Shown piece after piece: positions 40,371 through 51,639 of a DNA stretch of 64,000 nucleotides. The DNA is from Maniola hyperantus. Its lineage: Eukaryota; Arthropoda; Insecta; Lepidoptera; Nymphalidae. Where the stretch lies: NCBI RefSeq assembly GCF_902806685.2, contig NC_048543.1, positions 6,366,106-6,430,105 on the forward strand. Direction: 5' to 3'. Each line of letters opens with the position of its first letter. Position 1 is the first letter of the stretch. A program made the position numbers and the translations under genes. Under the pieces are notes generated by a model. The model had not been told where the DNA came from, made no database searches, and was given only the letters and a program-made list of their open reading frames with translations.

Positions 40371-40411
40371 GTGGAGAACCACATTATAGTAGGTATAATG
40401 TGGTTCTCCAC
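40371..40411. repeat. Hairpin, 18-bp arms
   Basis: 40371-40388 is the exact inverse of 40394-40411 (GTGGAGAACCACATTATA), with a 5-base loop GTAGG. Confidence 0.8.
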
Positions 40412-41690
40412 TATACATACTTACTAATAAAAAAATCAAGATAATGGCACTTTCGTGACCCGATAGATAATATCTGCTTCTGCAGACAGTATGAATTAAT
40501 GATTGATTTAATGTATATGATGGGAACCTTGAACAGACGGATTTGCATTCTAAAGCAGTTGAATTGTATATAACTAACAAGCAAGGAAAAGAATATTGTA
40601 ATGATGATTTTGTTCTGAACGATGTTACTTAAAATAAAATATACTCCTAGAATCGTACAATGCTATTTGAATGGAAGAGGTTTTAAGATCCGTTAGGAAA
40701 ATTACCTTTTTAGTCAGATGGACTTGCTTTAATTTTTAGTCGTGTTCATCAGATATTATCATACCTTCGTCTAGGCCCCAGGCTATAAAGTGTTTTATTA
40801 GCCAGAGCTATATCGGTTACTCTGGTTCTCCTAAGGATCTCCTTATTTGTGGTTTGATCACGTAGATTAAATCCAAGCGTAACTCTCTCCATTGCTCTGA
40901 CCTTACTATAAGTAAGTAGTATAATCGTATCTTATTATAAATGGGAAAGTTTTGATGTGTGCTACTCCTTCACGCCACAATGACTGAACCGATTAGGCTG
41001 TTTGGAATAGAGATATTTTAAATCCTGATTTTTAAAAATGTACCTAACGTATACCTATACGTTAGGTACATTTTTAAAAGTCTGAATCCATGTGTGTCAA
41101 CTGCAATCAAACTGCGTCCCAACTGCAATTTTGCAGTGGGCTTGCAGTCCAAATGCAGTTCGTCTGTGTAGTCCGCATCGACATTTGCTAGGGATATAAT
41201 ATCTAAAAAAGTATCATGGATATCACAACCACAACAACAAGCCCCACGACGCTTATGTATCGTTCTTCTTAATCGTGACCTGCATCTTAATTCCAAGCTT
41301 TCGGGAACACTTCAGATATTTTCGCAATACAATGCGAGCGTTTCCTTTCCGAATGCTACACATAAACTACCTATACTAGGTAAATAGCCATCGAGATGTG
41401 TACCTATAGAATAACAGACTTCATACTACATTCAGGCGTCTCCTACCCATTGAGTTCTGTCACTAAAATAAGAGGCAATTAAATTAAGTGCAACTATGAT
41501 ACCAAAATGGTATCATAGTGTCAACAATAATCGCTAAGGTAGTACGGGATTTAGTTTTACCAGATTCATTAATTATATTCGAAGTATGTAGTTTTCATTT
41601 TATAGATCTCATCTTGCTTTTCTTTGAATGAAGGCTTTTGTAAGAATACAAGTATTTCTGAAATTTTTTGAGTAGATTTGAGACTATTAT
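40412..41690. other. Unrecognised stretch with hairpins and a LINE scrap
   Basis: 40803-40915 is a minus-strand RTE-like LINE fragment (ATATCGGTTACTCTGGTTCT CCTAAGGATCTCC). 41030-41053 and 41056-41079 are exact 24-bp inverted repeats with a CC loop. 41493-41519 is a 12-bp-arm hairpin. The rest is unrecognised. Confidence 0.5.
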
Positions 41691-41825
41691 ATCCCCTTAG
41701 GCGTTGAATTTTAAAAAATCCTTTCTCAGCGGATGTCTACGTCTTAAGAACTATCTGAATGTCAAATTTCAGCACGATCAGTCCAGTAATTTAACTGTGC
41801 GTTGATAGATCAGTCAGTCAATATA
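41690..41825 (-). mobile_element. Helitron-like element, 3' end lost
   Basis: CCCCTTAGGCGTTGAATTTT, CTCAGCGGATGTCTACGTC, CACGATCAGTCCAGTAATTT, GTGCGTTGATAGATCAGTCA. The CTAG end is missing. Confidence 0.65.
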
Positions 41826-42638
41826 TTTAGTAAGAAGATTTCTTATTGAATGACAAAATACGACAGATGTCCTTGAACACCAGTCAAGATGAGGTCACTC
41901 TGCGAAATATTGCACCTTCTAGTAATATATAACAACTCTCAGTAAGTTGCTGTACGTTCTCGGTCGCCTTTATCATATCTTTCCGAAGTATTCAGGTATT
42001 CAGGTAGAGTCTCTCCATAATCGTTCTGATTTTGATCTAGTTGACCTTTCTCGTATCACGCTCGTTTCCTTAAGTTATTTATTTCTATATAAAGGAAAAG
42101 TAAGTAGTTAAATATCTATAAATTACAATGAATTAAATAAAACTAAAAAATGCTCTCAATCAATAAAAATAAATAAACTGACTACTTAGCTGCTTATAAA
42201 ACATAACATTATTATCTTGGAAATTTCATCGCAGGGTTAACACGTCGTTAAAGCACTTCGGTAAACAGATCCAAAGTGCGGCAAATGACGATATAAAAAT
42301 TGATCTTTGTAAACAAGATCTCAAACTTACAGTCTCGTATAAAATGAAGTAATAAATAAAACAATAATAAAGTAGCCTTTATTATTCCTTACATGCATTA
42401 AAAGGTACAATTATTTCAGGTGGTACCTACTTATAGATTGGGTTTTTAAAAATTTAATAACAATTTAAATTAAGTACTTATTATCTAATAATTATTATAA
42501 TTATGTACATTTGTTTACAATTAAACTACCTGGCTAGAATTTATTCGTCAAGAAAAGTAGAAAAGCTAATTAAACTGTCATTCTGTGGTGAAAAAATCTT
42601 TTAATCAAAATGATATTCTAAAAAGATCTTTAGAGATA
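41826..42638. other. Unrecognised AT-rich stretch
   Basis: No coding frame, repeat or RNA gene recognised. Confidence 0.4.
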
Positions 42639-42856
42639 TCTAAATATTATAAAAGGAAAAGGTGACTGACTGACTGATCTATCAACGCACAGCTCAAACT
42701 CCTGGACGGATCGGGCTGAAACTTGGCATGCAGATAGCTATTATAACGTAGGCATCCACTAAGAAAAGATTTTTGACAATTCAGCCCCTAAGGGGGTGAA
42801 ATAGGGGTTTGAAATTTGTATAGTCCACGCGGACGAAGTCGCGAGCATAATATGGT
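42639..42856 (+). mobile_element. Helitron-like element, 3' terminus mutated
   Basis: TCTAAATATTATAAAAGGAA, ATCTATCAACGCACAGCTCA, CCCTAAGGGGGTGAAATAGG, CCACGCGGACGAAGTCGCGA GCATAA and then TATGG where CTAG is expected. Confidence 0.7.
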
Positions 42857-44180
42857 AGTTTAATATATTATATTAAGTAAAAATACAAAGTGAAGCGACA
42901 GGCTTAATACCTTTAAATTCACATTCAGCAACTCAATTTTAATTGACTTCAGCAACTTAAATTTAGTTTTTAGGTTCTGATTCTAAAGAAAGAGTAGAAA
43001 ATACTGTACCACAAAATATACAAGCATAAGATTTATGCAATCCATCGCCAACTCTGCAGCAAATTTAAATTTGCGACACGCTAAGTAACAGAACGTAAAA
43101 GAGTTATTCCACAAACTCTCCCCAACTAGCGATAGCCCGCCGTAGGACGTGTCCGGTGAATCAACGAGCACCGCTCCGCTCGATCGGACAAAAACGGAAA
43201 ACCATTTTACGGTCCATTGTGAAAGAGGATTGGCAATTTCGTTCCGGGCTTACTCGACCATCGAGTGAGCAAGTTTTACAACATCTCTGACGTATCGTGA
43301 ACTCTGTCGAACACCTATTACGATCCATTACTATACGAACTCCACTATTTCTTATGAACACAACAGCGAAACAAGTGGTTTGGTGACTTAAATACTGGAA
43401 TTTCCTTGCATTACCTCCTTTTGCCCTTACCTTTGTCCTCTTGTGGATACTTCAGTATCTTACATTAAAAGTACCTACCTGTTCTTGTAAGTGCTGATAA
43501 CATTCACTTTCAACATCGAGATATTTTGTTAACAATAATATTATCACACGTATTTTAATTCAATTTATTATTATTTAAGTAGGTATGTGTAAATTTCGTT
43601 CCGTATCCTAATGAAAAAATAGTGGGCACCTACTAACATTTCCAAAACCTACATAAGTAAATTTCATTTCAATTATGTATTGCATTAATATTATTATATT
43701 ATAATCATGTGCATCGCTGAGCCTTAATCATGCACGAGATACCGGTCTCGCAAGCTTGTATTACCCGGAGACAATGTTACTAATGGTTGCGGATAACCGA
43801 GGGGACGATCATAACTTTGCGGAACAAAGCCTCTCCGTGAACGACGTGTGCTAAGTTTCTCTCAAACAATGAGATAATGATTCGTGAGCTCGTAAACTCT
43901 GCTCGAGAAACCATAGCATTGTCATCGGCAAGCGACTTTGTTCACGTGGGTCGCCCTTTATAGACGTGGTTGAGGGAATAGGGCGACATAAATTTATACG
44001 CGTTATTTAATACTTCATAAGCTAGACAGTAAGACTTAGAGGGAATTGGGATGACCGTATTCTTATTATTTTTTTGTGTTTAATCGAATGATAATATTGT
44101 AGTGTAATAGTGAGCGACGAACTTTATGATTGTCATGTAAGGGTTGTTGTAAACATCTATACGTTGCGTGTAAGTACTAT
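42857..44180. other. Unrecognised stretch
   Basis: 43000-43370 and 43720-43960 have mixed composition and overlapping minus frames (42983-43171, 43161-43361), but no domain or repeat copy was recognised. They are possible conserved non-coding DNA. Confidence 0.35.
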
Positions 44181-44184
44181 CCAA

Positions 44185-44362
44185 CACACCTAGTTTCTCC
44201 TTTCACCAAAGGTTGCCTGGAAGAGATTGCTGTGAGCAATAAGGCCGCCTTTGCATACAATAATTTTTTAGTTTAAGTTTCTGTAATATTATGTGTGTAG
44301 TAATGTATATTTTTTGTTTGCAATAAAGTATTTCTATCTATCTATCTATCTATCTATCTATA
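44185..44362 (+). mobile_element. LINE-type 3' tail ending in (CTAT)n
   Basis: CCAAAGGTTGCCTGGAAGAG then hairpin ATTGCT-GTG-AGCAAT, AAGGCCGCCTTTGCATAC, CAATAAAGTATTTCTAT and (CTAT)n to 44361. This arrangement (hairpin before GGCCGCC, AATAAA-like signal, short tandem tail) is well known at 3' ends of insect LINE families. No coding sequence remains upstream. Confidence 0.6.
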
Positions 44363-44581
44363 CCCTTACATGCTTACAACTTTCAGTCTTCATCGAAATA
44401 ACTGTCAAAGACCCAAAGACCTGTAAAAAATTAAAAAAATTAAGAAAAGGGCCGGGACGCCGTCATCGTCATCGAAATTCCAGCCCACAGATTAAAGATA
44501 TGCTTATTGCTTAGTATCTACAAAATTCCAGTCAGCTTCAAACAAAAGAGCCACCTGTCGAATTTCCACCAACTTTCGAAC

Positions 44582-44784
44582 AAGCCGTTTTCGAATAAAC
44601 GGCTTTTAGGGCACGATAAAATCATCGTGAGTAGACATTTTAACATTAAAATGTTTTAATGTTAAAATGTCTACTCACGATGATTTTATCTATTCTATCG
44701 GTTATAAATTATAATTTACTTATCTTTTAACTTAAGTACCTACCTACTTAGGTACATTACAGGTAGGTAAGTAAATTATAATTT
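44582..44784. repeat. Cluster of three inverted repeats
   Basis: A 9-bp-arm hairpin (AAGCCGTTT/AAACGGCTT) at 44582-44605 is followed by an exact 37-bp-arm palindrome with a 2-base TG centre at 44615-44690. Then comes a 17-bp inverted pair AAATTATAATTTACTTA at 44706-44722 and 44768-44784. No coding content. Confidence 0.75.
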
Positions 44785-45911
44785 TTTAATACCGTTGCTC
44801 AAAAAGTGGCGTATTGCAGGGACGTATAGCGTTCGGGATGTGGGCTATTACATACTCGTGCTTTTTTTTACCTTTCCCGAACTCGTGCGTTCTCTTTCCC
44901 AACTGTCAAAATAATGTCTATTAAAAAGAAAAACCAACCATGAAGTTTTTACTAAAAAAATTCATAGAAGTTTTTATGATTCATGCCAATACGTGTATTT
45001 CTAAAAAGAAGCTACTAATTTGTTTCAATATCAGATTTAATGATTTGATTGAATGAGTTTGGTTAGGTTTCATTTCATTTCATCTCATTACATTTCATTT
45101 TCATTTCATATCAATAAAAAACTTCTACTGAAGACTTGGCTGTATGGGCATTTGCCCTTTGCCTACCAGCAGGGTGAAGAAAAATAAAACTCTGCTTATA
45201 TTCTACGGTTGGCCCCATTTTTCAGAAATTTTCTTTGCGAGTTTAGTTGTTTGTTGCACAAAATGAGTAATTTCGACCCTAGTTTTTTTGAATTAACACC
45301 ACCGGAACATTGCACAAAATGCTTCGGAGAACATTTTACCGGAAAAGTCAAAAAGTCGCTACATATCTATATACGACGAATTTATTGCGTGGAGAGAAGA
45401 GAGAAAAGCAAATAGTTTTTCAAAAAATGTTAAGTTAGTTGAGTTTATTGTGTTTTTATTATTTTATTCAATTGCTTCATTTTTTCGCAACTGTACTAAA
45501 AATAGTCGTTCAGTACACGTGCGGAACCGTCATTGCAACTTGTTCCGACTGTCAATTTGTCGGAACTCTTTGCAATGACAGCCTTTCCACACTTGTAATG
45601 AAATATACTATTGTGAAACAACTGTACAAACGATCGGCGAATAAAATATGATTAAGGTAACGGTTAGAGCTTGGATACAATTTTATCTAAGGAAACGTAT
45701 ATACAAAGAAAAGGAAAAAAATATCAACGCCACATTGATAAAATCGCGATCACCATTCATCGTATGCAATTTCCGGCGACATAGAATTCTCTTCGTCCAA
45801 AATGAATATTCATCGGAGTATTCGAAAAGATATTTTATGAAATGTTATTTCATTCGTACCTACCGTCTGAATATTTAGGTATTTATGCTTTTTTGTATAA
45901 TAAGTATAACT
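44785..45911. other. Unrecognised stretch with a small frame and a hairpin
   Basis: A 50-codon frame starts at CAAAATGAG (ATG 45263) and reads MSNFDPSFFELTPPEHCTKC then FGEHFTGKVKKS. It has a protein-like mix, but no family is recognised. 45529-45549 pairs with 45559-45579 (18 of 21, loop 9) as a hairpin. (ATTTC)-like runs lie at 45069-45108. Confidence 0.3.
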
Positions 45912-46146
45912 ATTGAGCACGGATTTTCTCTTAGAATGAGATTACCACGCTGATCAAGTACGGATCGGCAGACATCACACACCTTTGTGAACATTCTGAA
46001 GAACTCTTAGGCATGCAGGTTTCCTTCATCGTTGTAGCAAGTGATACTTAATTGCTTAAAAACAACAGCTGCAAAAGTTACTCGGGATCGAAACCCGGAC
46101 CCCCCGATAAGGAGGCTGACGTACTTATCCACCTGGCTATCACCGC
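45912..46146 (-). mobile_element. tRNA-derived SINE S1
   Basis: TTGAGCACGGATTTTCTCTT AGAATGAGA, CGGATCGGCAGACATCACAC, GCATGCAGGTTTCCTTCATC, GATCGAAACCCGGACCCCC, AAGGAGGCTGACGTACTTAT. The B box and the T arm inverse can be read at 46084-46100. Slightly shortened in the middle. Confidence 0.7.
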
Positions 46147-46149
46147 TTA

Positions 46150-46450
46150 TATAAAAGTACCAATACATAATATAGATACCTACTATACTATTTTAACTAT
46201 GATCTAGGTGAAAACACCGATTGCCGTTTCACACAAACCTCGTAAGTAATATTATATTATTGCTAGGTACTCGTCAGTCGTGTATTATATTATAATTTAC
46301 CGCGCTAAGCCGCCTGGTATGACGTAAATCGCCAAATTAGTACGACGAATACAAAGGATTGCATGCCCACATTCCTAACCGTTTAATATACGAACTGGGA
46401 ATTACGAGTAGGTATTCGTAGTATGTAATAATTATTATTTGCATAAATGC
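46150..46450. other. Unrecognised stretch
   Basis: Nothing recognised apart from ordinary AT-rich sequence. Confidence 0.35.
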
Positions 46451-46451
46451 A

Positions 46452-46680
46452 TCTATGCTCAACGGAATGGGCAGGGCACATAGTTCGAAAAACCGATAGA
46501 CGTTGGGGTCCCGAGGTGCTAGCTAGCAGCGCTGGCAGACCTCGCACTGGGTGGACAGACAACATCAAACGAGTCGCAGATAGCAGCTGAATTCAGGCGA
46601 CGCAAAACCATGACGTGTGGAGTCAAGACGAGAGAGGTCTATGAGCTATGGACCAGTATCGGTTGCCAAATGACATTATG
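46452..46680 (+). pseudogene. RTE-like LINE 3' end, degraded
   Basis: CTCAACGGAATGGGCAGGGC ACATAGTTCG, AGACGTTGGGGTCCCGAGGT, GGGTGGACAGACAACATCAA ACGAGTCGCAG, GGTCTATGAGC, CAGTATCGGTTG. Multiple deletions. The tail lacks (GAT)n. Confidence 0.65.
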
Positions 46681-47040
46681 AAATGCATCAAATTTCCAAG
46701 TATCTCATAATATAAATATACAACATGGCCATATTACCTACTTATGTACCTATTTGCATCTCCAGTACAGTCGTAGAGTCGTAGAGGGTTAATTAATTAC
46801 GCTAATTGGAGCCACCAATCACTGAACAGTAACTAATTATAGTTAACGACGTTGGCACACCTGATGTAATGAATTTAAGTACATTTCTCGTAGCTCATAT
46901 TATTAAGTATTGACATGCTCTTAATAATATTCGATGTACTGGATGTAAAGATCGTTTTTCACAATTGGCAAACATCCATCCTACTTAGCACTACCCAGTA
47001 AGCTGGCAACCGTTTGGATACGAACTATCACTACCCCTAT
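46681..47040. other. Unrecognised AT-rich stretch
   Basis: No feature recognised. Confidence 0.35.
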
Positions 47041-47060
47041 TATACGCAGGCATCAGCTAG
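47041..47060 (+). mobile_element. Helitron-like 3' end, remnant
   Basis: TACGCAGGCATCAGCTAG then T, the 3' terminal part only. It faces the minus-strand end at 47075 across 14 bases. Confidence 0.45.
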
Positions 47061-47074
47061 TGATTTATAGAAGA

Positions 47075-47492
47075 CTAGCTGACCCGTCGCGGCTTCACTC
47101 GAGTGGGGTTTGTAAAAAAATCCTTTTATTATAGGTACCTACCGTATTTTTTAATTTTGACCGAAAACTCAACTAAGTAGGTACCAATTTTCATGGATAT
47201 AACTTGAAAAATGACGTTCTTTCATATAAAATTTCAACCTTTATTTAACCCACATGGAGTAGAGTTTCCAAAGGTTTTCCGCAGTGTAGGGTTCCGCAGC
47301 CACAATTAACCTCGAAAAACAGATATACACTCCTTAACCTGTGAACCCTACCTAGCCATGGTAGTTTTCCTTTAAAATTGATTTCTAGCACTAATGGTCT
47401 CTGAGATTAGCCGAGGACGGACGGACGGACAGACGGACAGACATGGCGAAACTATAAGGGTTCCTTGTTTACTACGGAATCCTAAAAAGTGT
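47075..47492 (-). mobile_element. Helitron-like end and a family-F-like body
   Basis: CTAG at 47075-47078 followed by CTGACCCGTCGCGGCTTCAC TCG. Later, CATATAAAATTTCAACC and GTAGGGTTCCGCAGCC, (GGAC)n and TACGGAATCCTAAAAAG near 47492 resemble family F ends. It may be two elements. The border is not defined. Confidence 0.45.
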
Positions 47493-47521
47493 TATAGTGT
47501 CGTATTATTTATTCTCGTCGT

Positions 47522-47665
47522 CTTCAATATAGACATAGGGATTTAGCTTTGCGACAGGGTTGAGCTACGTCAGTTACTTTGGTTTTTCTAAGAATCTCAT
47601 TTCTTCCGTAGAGACGCTGAGCAATAAATATATGGTCCCATCGCTCGTTAAGTGAATCGGAGCCT
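47522..47665 (-). pseudogene. RTE-like LINE fragment
   Basis: GCGACAGGGTTGAGCTACGT CAGTTACTTTGGTTTTTCTA AGAATCTC is the inverse of the AGRAGAACYAGAGTAACCGA CATAGCTCA core. It continues upstream (on the minus strand) into GAGACGCTGAGC. Confidence 0.55.
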
Positions 47666-47950
47666 TCAAGCTGTAGGTTGTGTTGAGTGTAAATCAGTGT
47701 TGAGTTGTAATAAATTAATTGTAGGCACATAATTTGTTAATTTTATTAAATACATAGTGACATCAGTGATAGTAAAGTCTGTTCACTAACAGTGTCGCTA
47801 CACCCGCAGGCGCACTTACTATTTTATTATAATATTATTTATTTTTCTCTGTGTTTGTTAAATAAATGTTTTCTATTCTTAAAATAAAATAGAATGCTAT
47901 ATTATTCTTAAGGCTATTGTCATAAAATACGAATATAAATATATAAGTTA

Positions 47951-47973
47951 TCTTGATATATAAAACAAAAAGG

Positions 47974-48004
<31 letters not shown>

Positions 48005-48182
48005 TCTATCAACGCACAGCTCAAACTACTGAACGGTTCGGGCTGAAATTTGGCATGCAGATAGCTATTATGACGTAGGCATCCGCTAAGAAAGGATTTT
48101 TGAAAATTCAACCCCTAAGGGGGTGAAATAGGGGTATGAAATTTGTGTAGTCCACGCGGATGAAGTCGCGAGCATAAGCTAG
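47951..48182 (+). mobile_element. Helitron-like element, best-preserved copy
   Basis: It sits between A and T. It starts TCTTGATATATAAAACAAAA AGGTGACTGACTG and ends CCACGCGGATGAAGTCGCGA GCATAAGCTAG. The middle (CAACGCACAGCTCAAACTAC, ATTTGGCATGCAGATAGCTA, CCCCTAAGGGGGTGAAATAG) is intact. No coding capacity, about 232 bp. A useful reference for the family. Confidence 0.8.
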
Positions 48183-48399
48183 TATAAAATAAGTTGAGTA
48201 GTGACACTTTATATAAATAAAATAAATATAAACAAACAAAAACTTCTCTTTTTTGAGACTGCTGCTCCTCTTATTGCTTCTGATCGGTTCCGGAGTGACT
48301 GCTGATGATTTCAGTCAAGAAAAAAAGGTTATAAACAAGTGCTATTATTTGAACGATAATTCTTGGTATAATAGCGTTAAGCCCCATTAAAAGAGTTTA

Positions 48400-48615
48400 A
48401 CATATTACAGATAGCTGTTCTGCTGTCGATCCGCGAAATGCTCTCGTCTATGTAAGCGGAAGCCTATTTGAAATTCCAATTAGAAAGTTTTCTCATTTAC
48501 TTGATTCAGGGAGTGGATTGCCGGGGGGGCCACAATCCGGGCTGATTAGGCTCTGGCCTCTGCTCCGCATCAGATTTAAAGGGTAAGCGGCTCACCGCGC
48601 TAAGCTAATCTCCCA
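48400..48615 (-). repeat. Unassigned dispersed repeat X7, copy 1
   Basis: CTGTCGATCCGCGAAATGCT CTCGT, GCCTATTTGAAATTCCAATT, GAAAGTTTTCTCATTTACTT GATTCAGGG and GGGTAAGCGGCTCACCGCGC TAA are the inverse of 63095-63335. Confidence 0.65.
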
Positions 48616-49029
48616 TCAGGACTGATGAGTTTTATTTATTTTGAACCAATCTATTTCTTCTTGTATCCATATTTTCAATAATACCAATGCTTTGTTTGTT
48701 TGTATTTCTTTCTACTCTTTCATTTATTAATCGATCAACGTGATTTTTATGTGGTACAGTTCAAGAGTCAAAAATGGCATCATAAGTACTTTGTTTTCCC
48801 GGGATAATATTCTATATTAGTATTTGCTATGTGCTGTCCCACAACTCGTGTGTGAATGAACAGTCTCTTCGGAGGCGTGAGTTCGTATCCCAACGTAGCC
48901 AGGAGCCACCATGTATTAGACAACCTGACTTTATTATTTCATTACCTTCAAAAATAATAATATAGCTCATTGCCACTGAGTAAGGGTATGATATTAGACA
49001 CGACGAAGCCGTCTAGACAAGCAATCGGG
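48616..49029. other. Unrecognised stretch
   Basis: No feature recognised. Confidence 0.35.
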
Positions 49030-49122
49030 CTGTAAATACGGGACAAAGGAGCGACCCGAACTGGGCTAGGTAGTTAGGGCCCTATGTTGAAGAGTCATCG
49101 TGGTCGTCATTTACCACGAGAC
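49030..49122 (+). repeat. Unassigned dispersed repeat X5, copy 2
   Basis: GGGACAAAGGAGCGACCCGA, TTAGGGCCCTATGTTGAAGA GTCATCGTGGTCGTCATTTA CCACGAGA parallels 36811-36893. Confidence 0.6.
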
Positions 49123-50170
49123 AAAAAGCGTCTTACTACTGTGTCTCTCTTTAAACCATGTCACTATGTAGTATCAGCGAGATAAAAAAAGAGGTATTAG
49201 GAAACTTATTTTTTCATAGCGTACCTTTTTAAACATCTACCTACTATTTAAACATTGATTTTGTACTCAATATAAAATTGTAATTATCTCAGATGAAGCG
49301 TTATTTCAATTAAAAAAGCTTCACCCACATATACGTTCATTTAATGAGTACTAATATTATGGTAATAAAGATACAAAGTATAATTTTCTTTACATTTTAA
49401 TTATAATGAAAGAAAAAGTGTCTTTTGAATCGAAAATGAAATGAAAATCGCCTATCCCTAGGACTAAGTTCGGACATTATATTGATTTAAAGATCCGACA
49501 ATATTACCTAATAGAAATATGGGAAAATAATATGGATCGATTCTTTGTTGTTTTCTTTCTTTGTTCAGGCAAAATTTACTGTTATGATTAATCTTCTGAG
49601 AATTCAGATCAATTTAAAAAAAACACATAATGTATTCTTTAATTAAAAAGAAAAAGATTAAGATTAATCTTTCTTTGAAAAGACTAACCTAAAAGTAATT
49701 TTTGATATTTATTTTTCTAATTTTAACTCATTGAACTGGTTCATCTGAGCTAATTCAGTCTAAAAACGATGACCTATTTCGCTGACTTTTGGGCTGGTTC
49801 GATTTGTATTATGAAATAGACACCTTTTTGTGATCAAAATGTAGGTATTCAATATTGGTATCTATAGGTGATTGTTACCGGTATAACCTAAATAACTGAT
49901 AAATGCTTTGAAATGACACCTGATTCGTGCCTAAATATGACGACTGTCTTTCAAAGATTCACGTTCAAATAGTAGATATGTACCTACTTATAATATTATT
50001 ATGTAAATTAATATGCTGTAATGCTCATAAGTTGCTCATAAGTTTAAATGACAGTAAACAAGCTACCGACCTAAAACAAATAAAAATAAATAAATGTAAA
50101 TAATATATTTAGTATATAAAAGTAGAAACTTGATTACTTAGTACAAAAAAAATTATAATGTATAGTCCAA
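49123..50170. other. Unrecognised AT-rich stretch
   Basis: No coding frame, RNA gene or repeat recognised over about 1 kb. Confidence 0.4.
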
Positions 50171-50171
50171 G

Positions 50172-50212
50172 TATAGTAGTCGACAGGTCGAGATGGCAAT
50201 CGGGGTATAAAA
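50172..50212. mobile_element. Family G MITE, left end only
   Basis: TATAGTAGTCGACAGGTCGA GATGGCAATCGGGGTAT is the left terminus, followed by unrelated sequence. Confidence 0.6.
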
Positions 50213-50883
50213 TATGTTGATTGTGTTTTTTTACAAAGGTGTAGTAGGTACACGAGGTAGAAATGTCATTACCTACTCATCAGTGGAGATTATGGCATGG
50301 ATTCAATTGGAAAATTCACCGATCCATCTTAAGTTAAGTACATATTGTATTCAAGAGTCATTACTGATTTCAGAGCTCAAAAGTTAGACACAATGTACGA
50401 ATAGAAACGTGTATCCTATTATGTTCAAGATGAATGTTATTGAAACAAATCATAAAAACTCTTGAAAATTCTGCAAGTCCCTTGTAGTTGAGATCGGGAT
50501 CGCTTATAACGAGAAAAATATTACATTCAGTCTGTCGAAATAACTTTTCCAGTTTTCAATACTATCGACCGGAACCCCGGCGAATTTATTCAGAAAGTAT
50601 CAAGCGTGAACCGGCCAGACGCGGAAGTTGCCCGCTTGAAAATTGAATTTATCAAACTTTTCCCCGGCACAAACAGATACTTTATAGACTGTGAAAAGCA
50701 ATTTGCTTTCAATTGCTATCATTCGGATGGATTGGGGCCTGTGATAACTGAGAGCACGAGTGAATCTTGATGACAGACCCTTGTCTGTGAACCTCGAAGA
50801 ATTAAAGTTGTATTTTTTTAAATTTAAATATACGTATTTTAATATACACTTAATTCAATTATTTTATTCATCACCTTTCTTTC
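50213..50883. other. Unrecognised stretch of mixed composition
   Basis: 50480-50780 is less AT-rich than its neighbours (GACCGGAACCCCGGCGAATT, GTGAACCGGCCAGACGCGGA) and unique in the window. No long frame is open. It could be conserved non-coding DNA or an old repeat. Confidence 0.3.
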
Positions 50884-51175
50884 AGCACCTCTAACTTTTC
50901 AGAGTAATGTGCGTTTGAAAAAATTATGTAACATATTGGGGAGGAATGGAGGAGGCTTACACCGTCACAGACCGTCCTTACAAATAAATAAAATATATCG
51001 TTACACAAATAAGTAACAAGCAAGTTTTATTATAAGGAAAAATAGTATACGCGCCTAGTTTTATAGCAACAAAAATAGGATTAGGCATGCAGGTTTCCTC
51101 CTTCATGTTGAATGGTCATGAGATGTAATGAGATGAGTCTGCGATGGGTTGATCATGATGATGATTATGAAATTC
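50884..51175. mobile_element. Scattered SINE S1 scraps
   Basis: GCACCTCTAACTTTTCAGAG TAATGTGCG at 50886 (plus), GGCATGCAGGTTTCCTCCTT at 51085 (minus-type) and GATGGGTTGATCATGATGAT at 51144 (plus tail) are all S1 pieces, out of normal order. Confidence 0.45.
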
Positions 51176-51487
51176 ATCCCCGGTGAGTACGTCATGTTAG
51201 CGGCCATAAACTGGTAGTTGATTAATAGTCATGACTGACCGCTTCAAGCTATGACTGCATGGCTAACTAAAATTTTTCTTTCATTGTCACACATGAGACC
51301 GCTCGAGCAGTCGTGCCCACTTCGAACAGTCCTGCGGTCGAGCAGTTGAAACACATTGGTCTCGACTTTCCAAGCTGCCGACTGCTCTGGTGCAGCTAAC
51401 CCCGTCCACTTTCTATATTGCAACTTTGCAAGTTTTGTACATCTAATAAGTTATACTTAGGTATTAGTCACCGAGCTGGTAGTAGTA

Positions 51488-51530
51488 TACAAGAGACCTA
51501 CGTCCAGCTGTGGACGACGACGACGATGAT
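51488..51530 (+). mobile_element. RTE-like LINE tail scrap
   Basis: ACAAGAGACCTACGTCCAGC TGTGGACGACGACGACGATG AT is the last part of the LINE end (compare AGAGACCTATGTTCAGCTGT at 14101). Confidence 0.55.
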
Positions 51531-51639
51531 TATGTAGTATGTGATGAGGTATTTAGGTAGGTATTTAGGTCTACTGTTCCATGGTTGATAATGTAACCAT
51601 GAAAAACACTACCACTTATATAAAACCTCTTGTAATATA

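Noticed and set aside
44335..44362. Telomere-like or satellite repeat from (CTAT)n
   Set aside because: A short microsatellite that forms the tail of a LINE 3' end.
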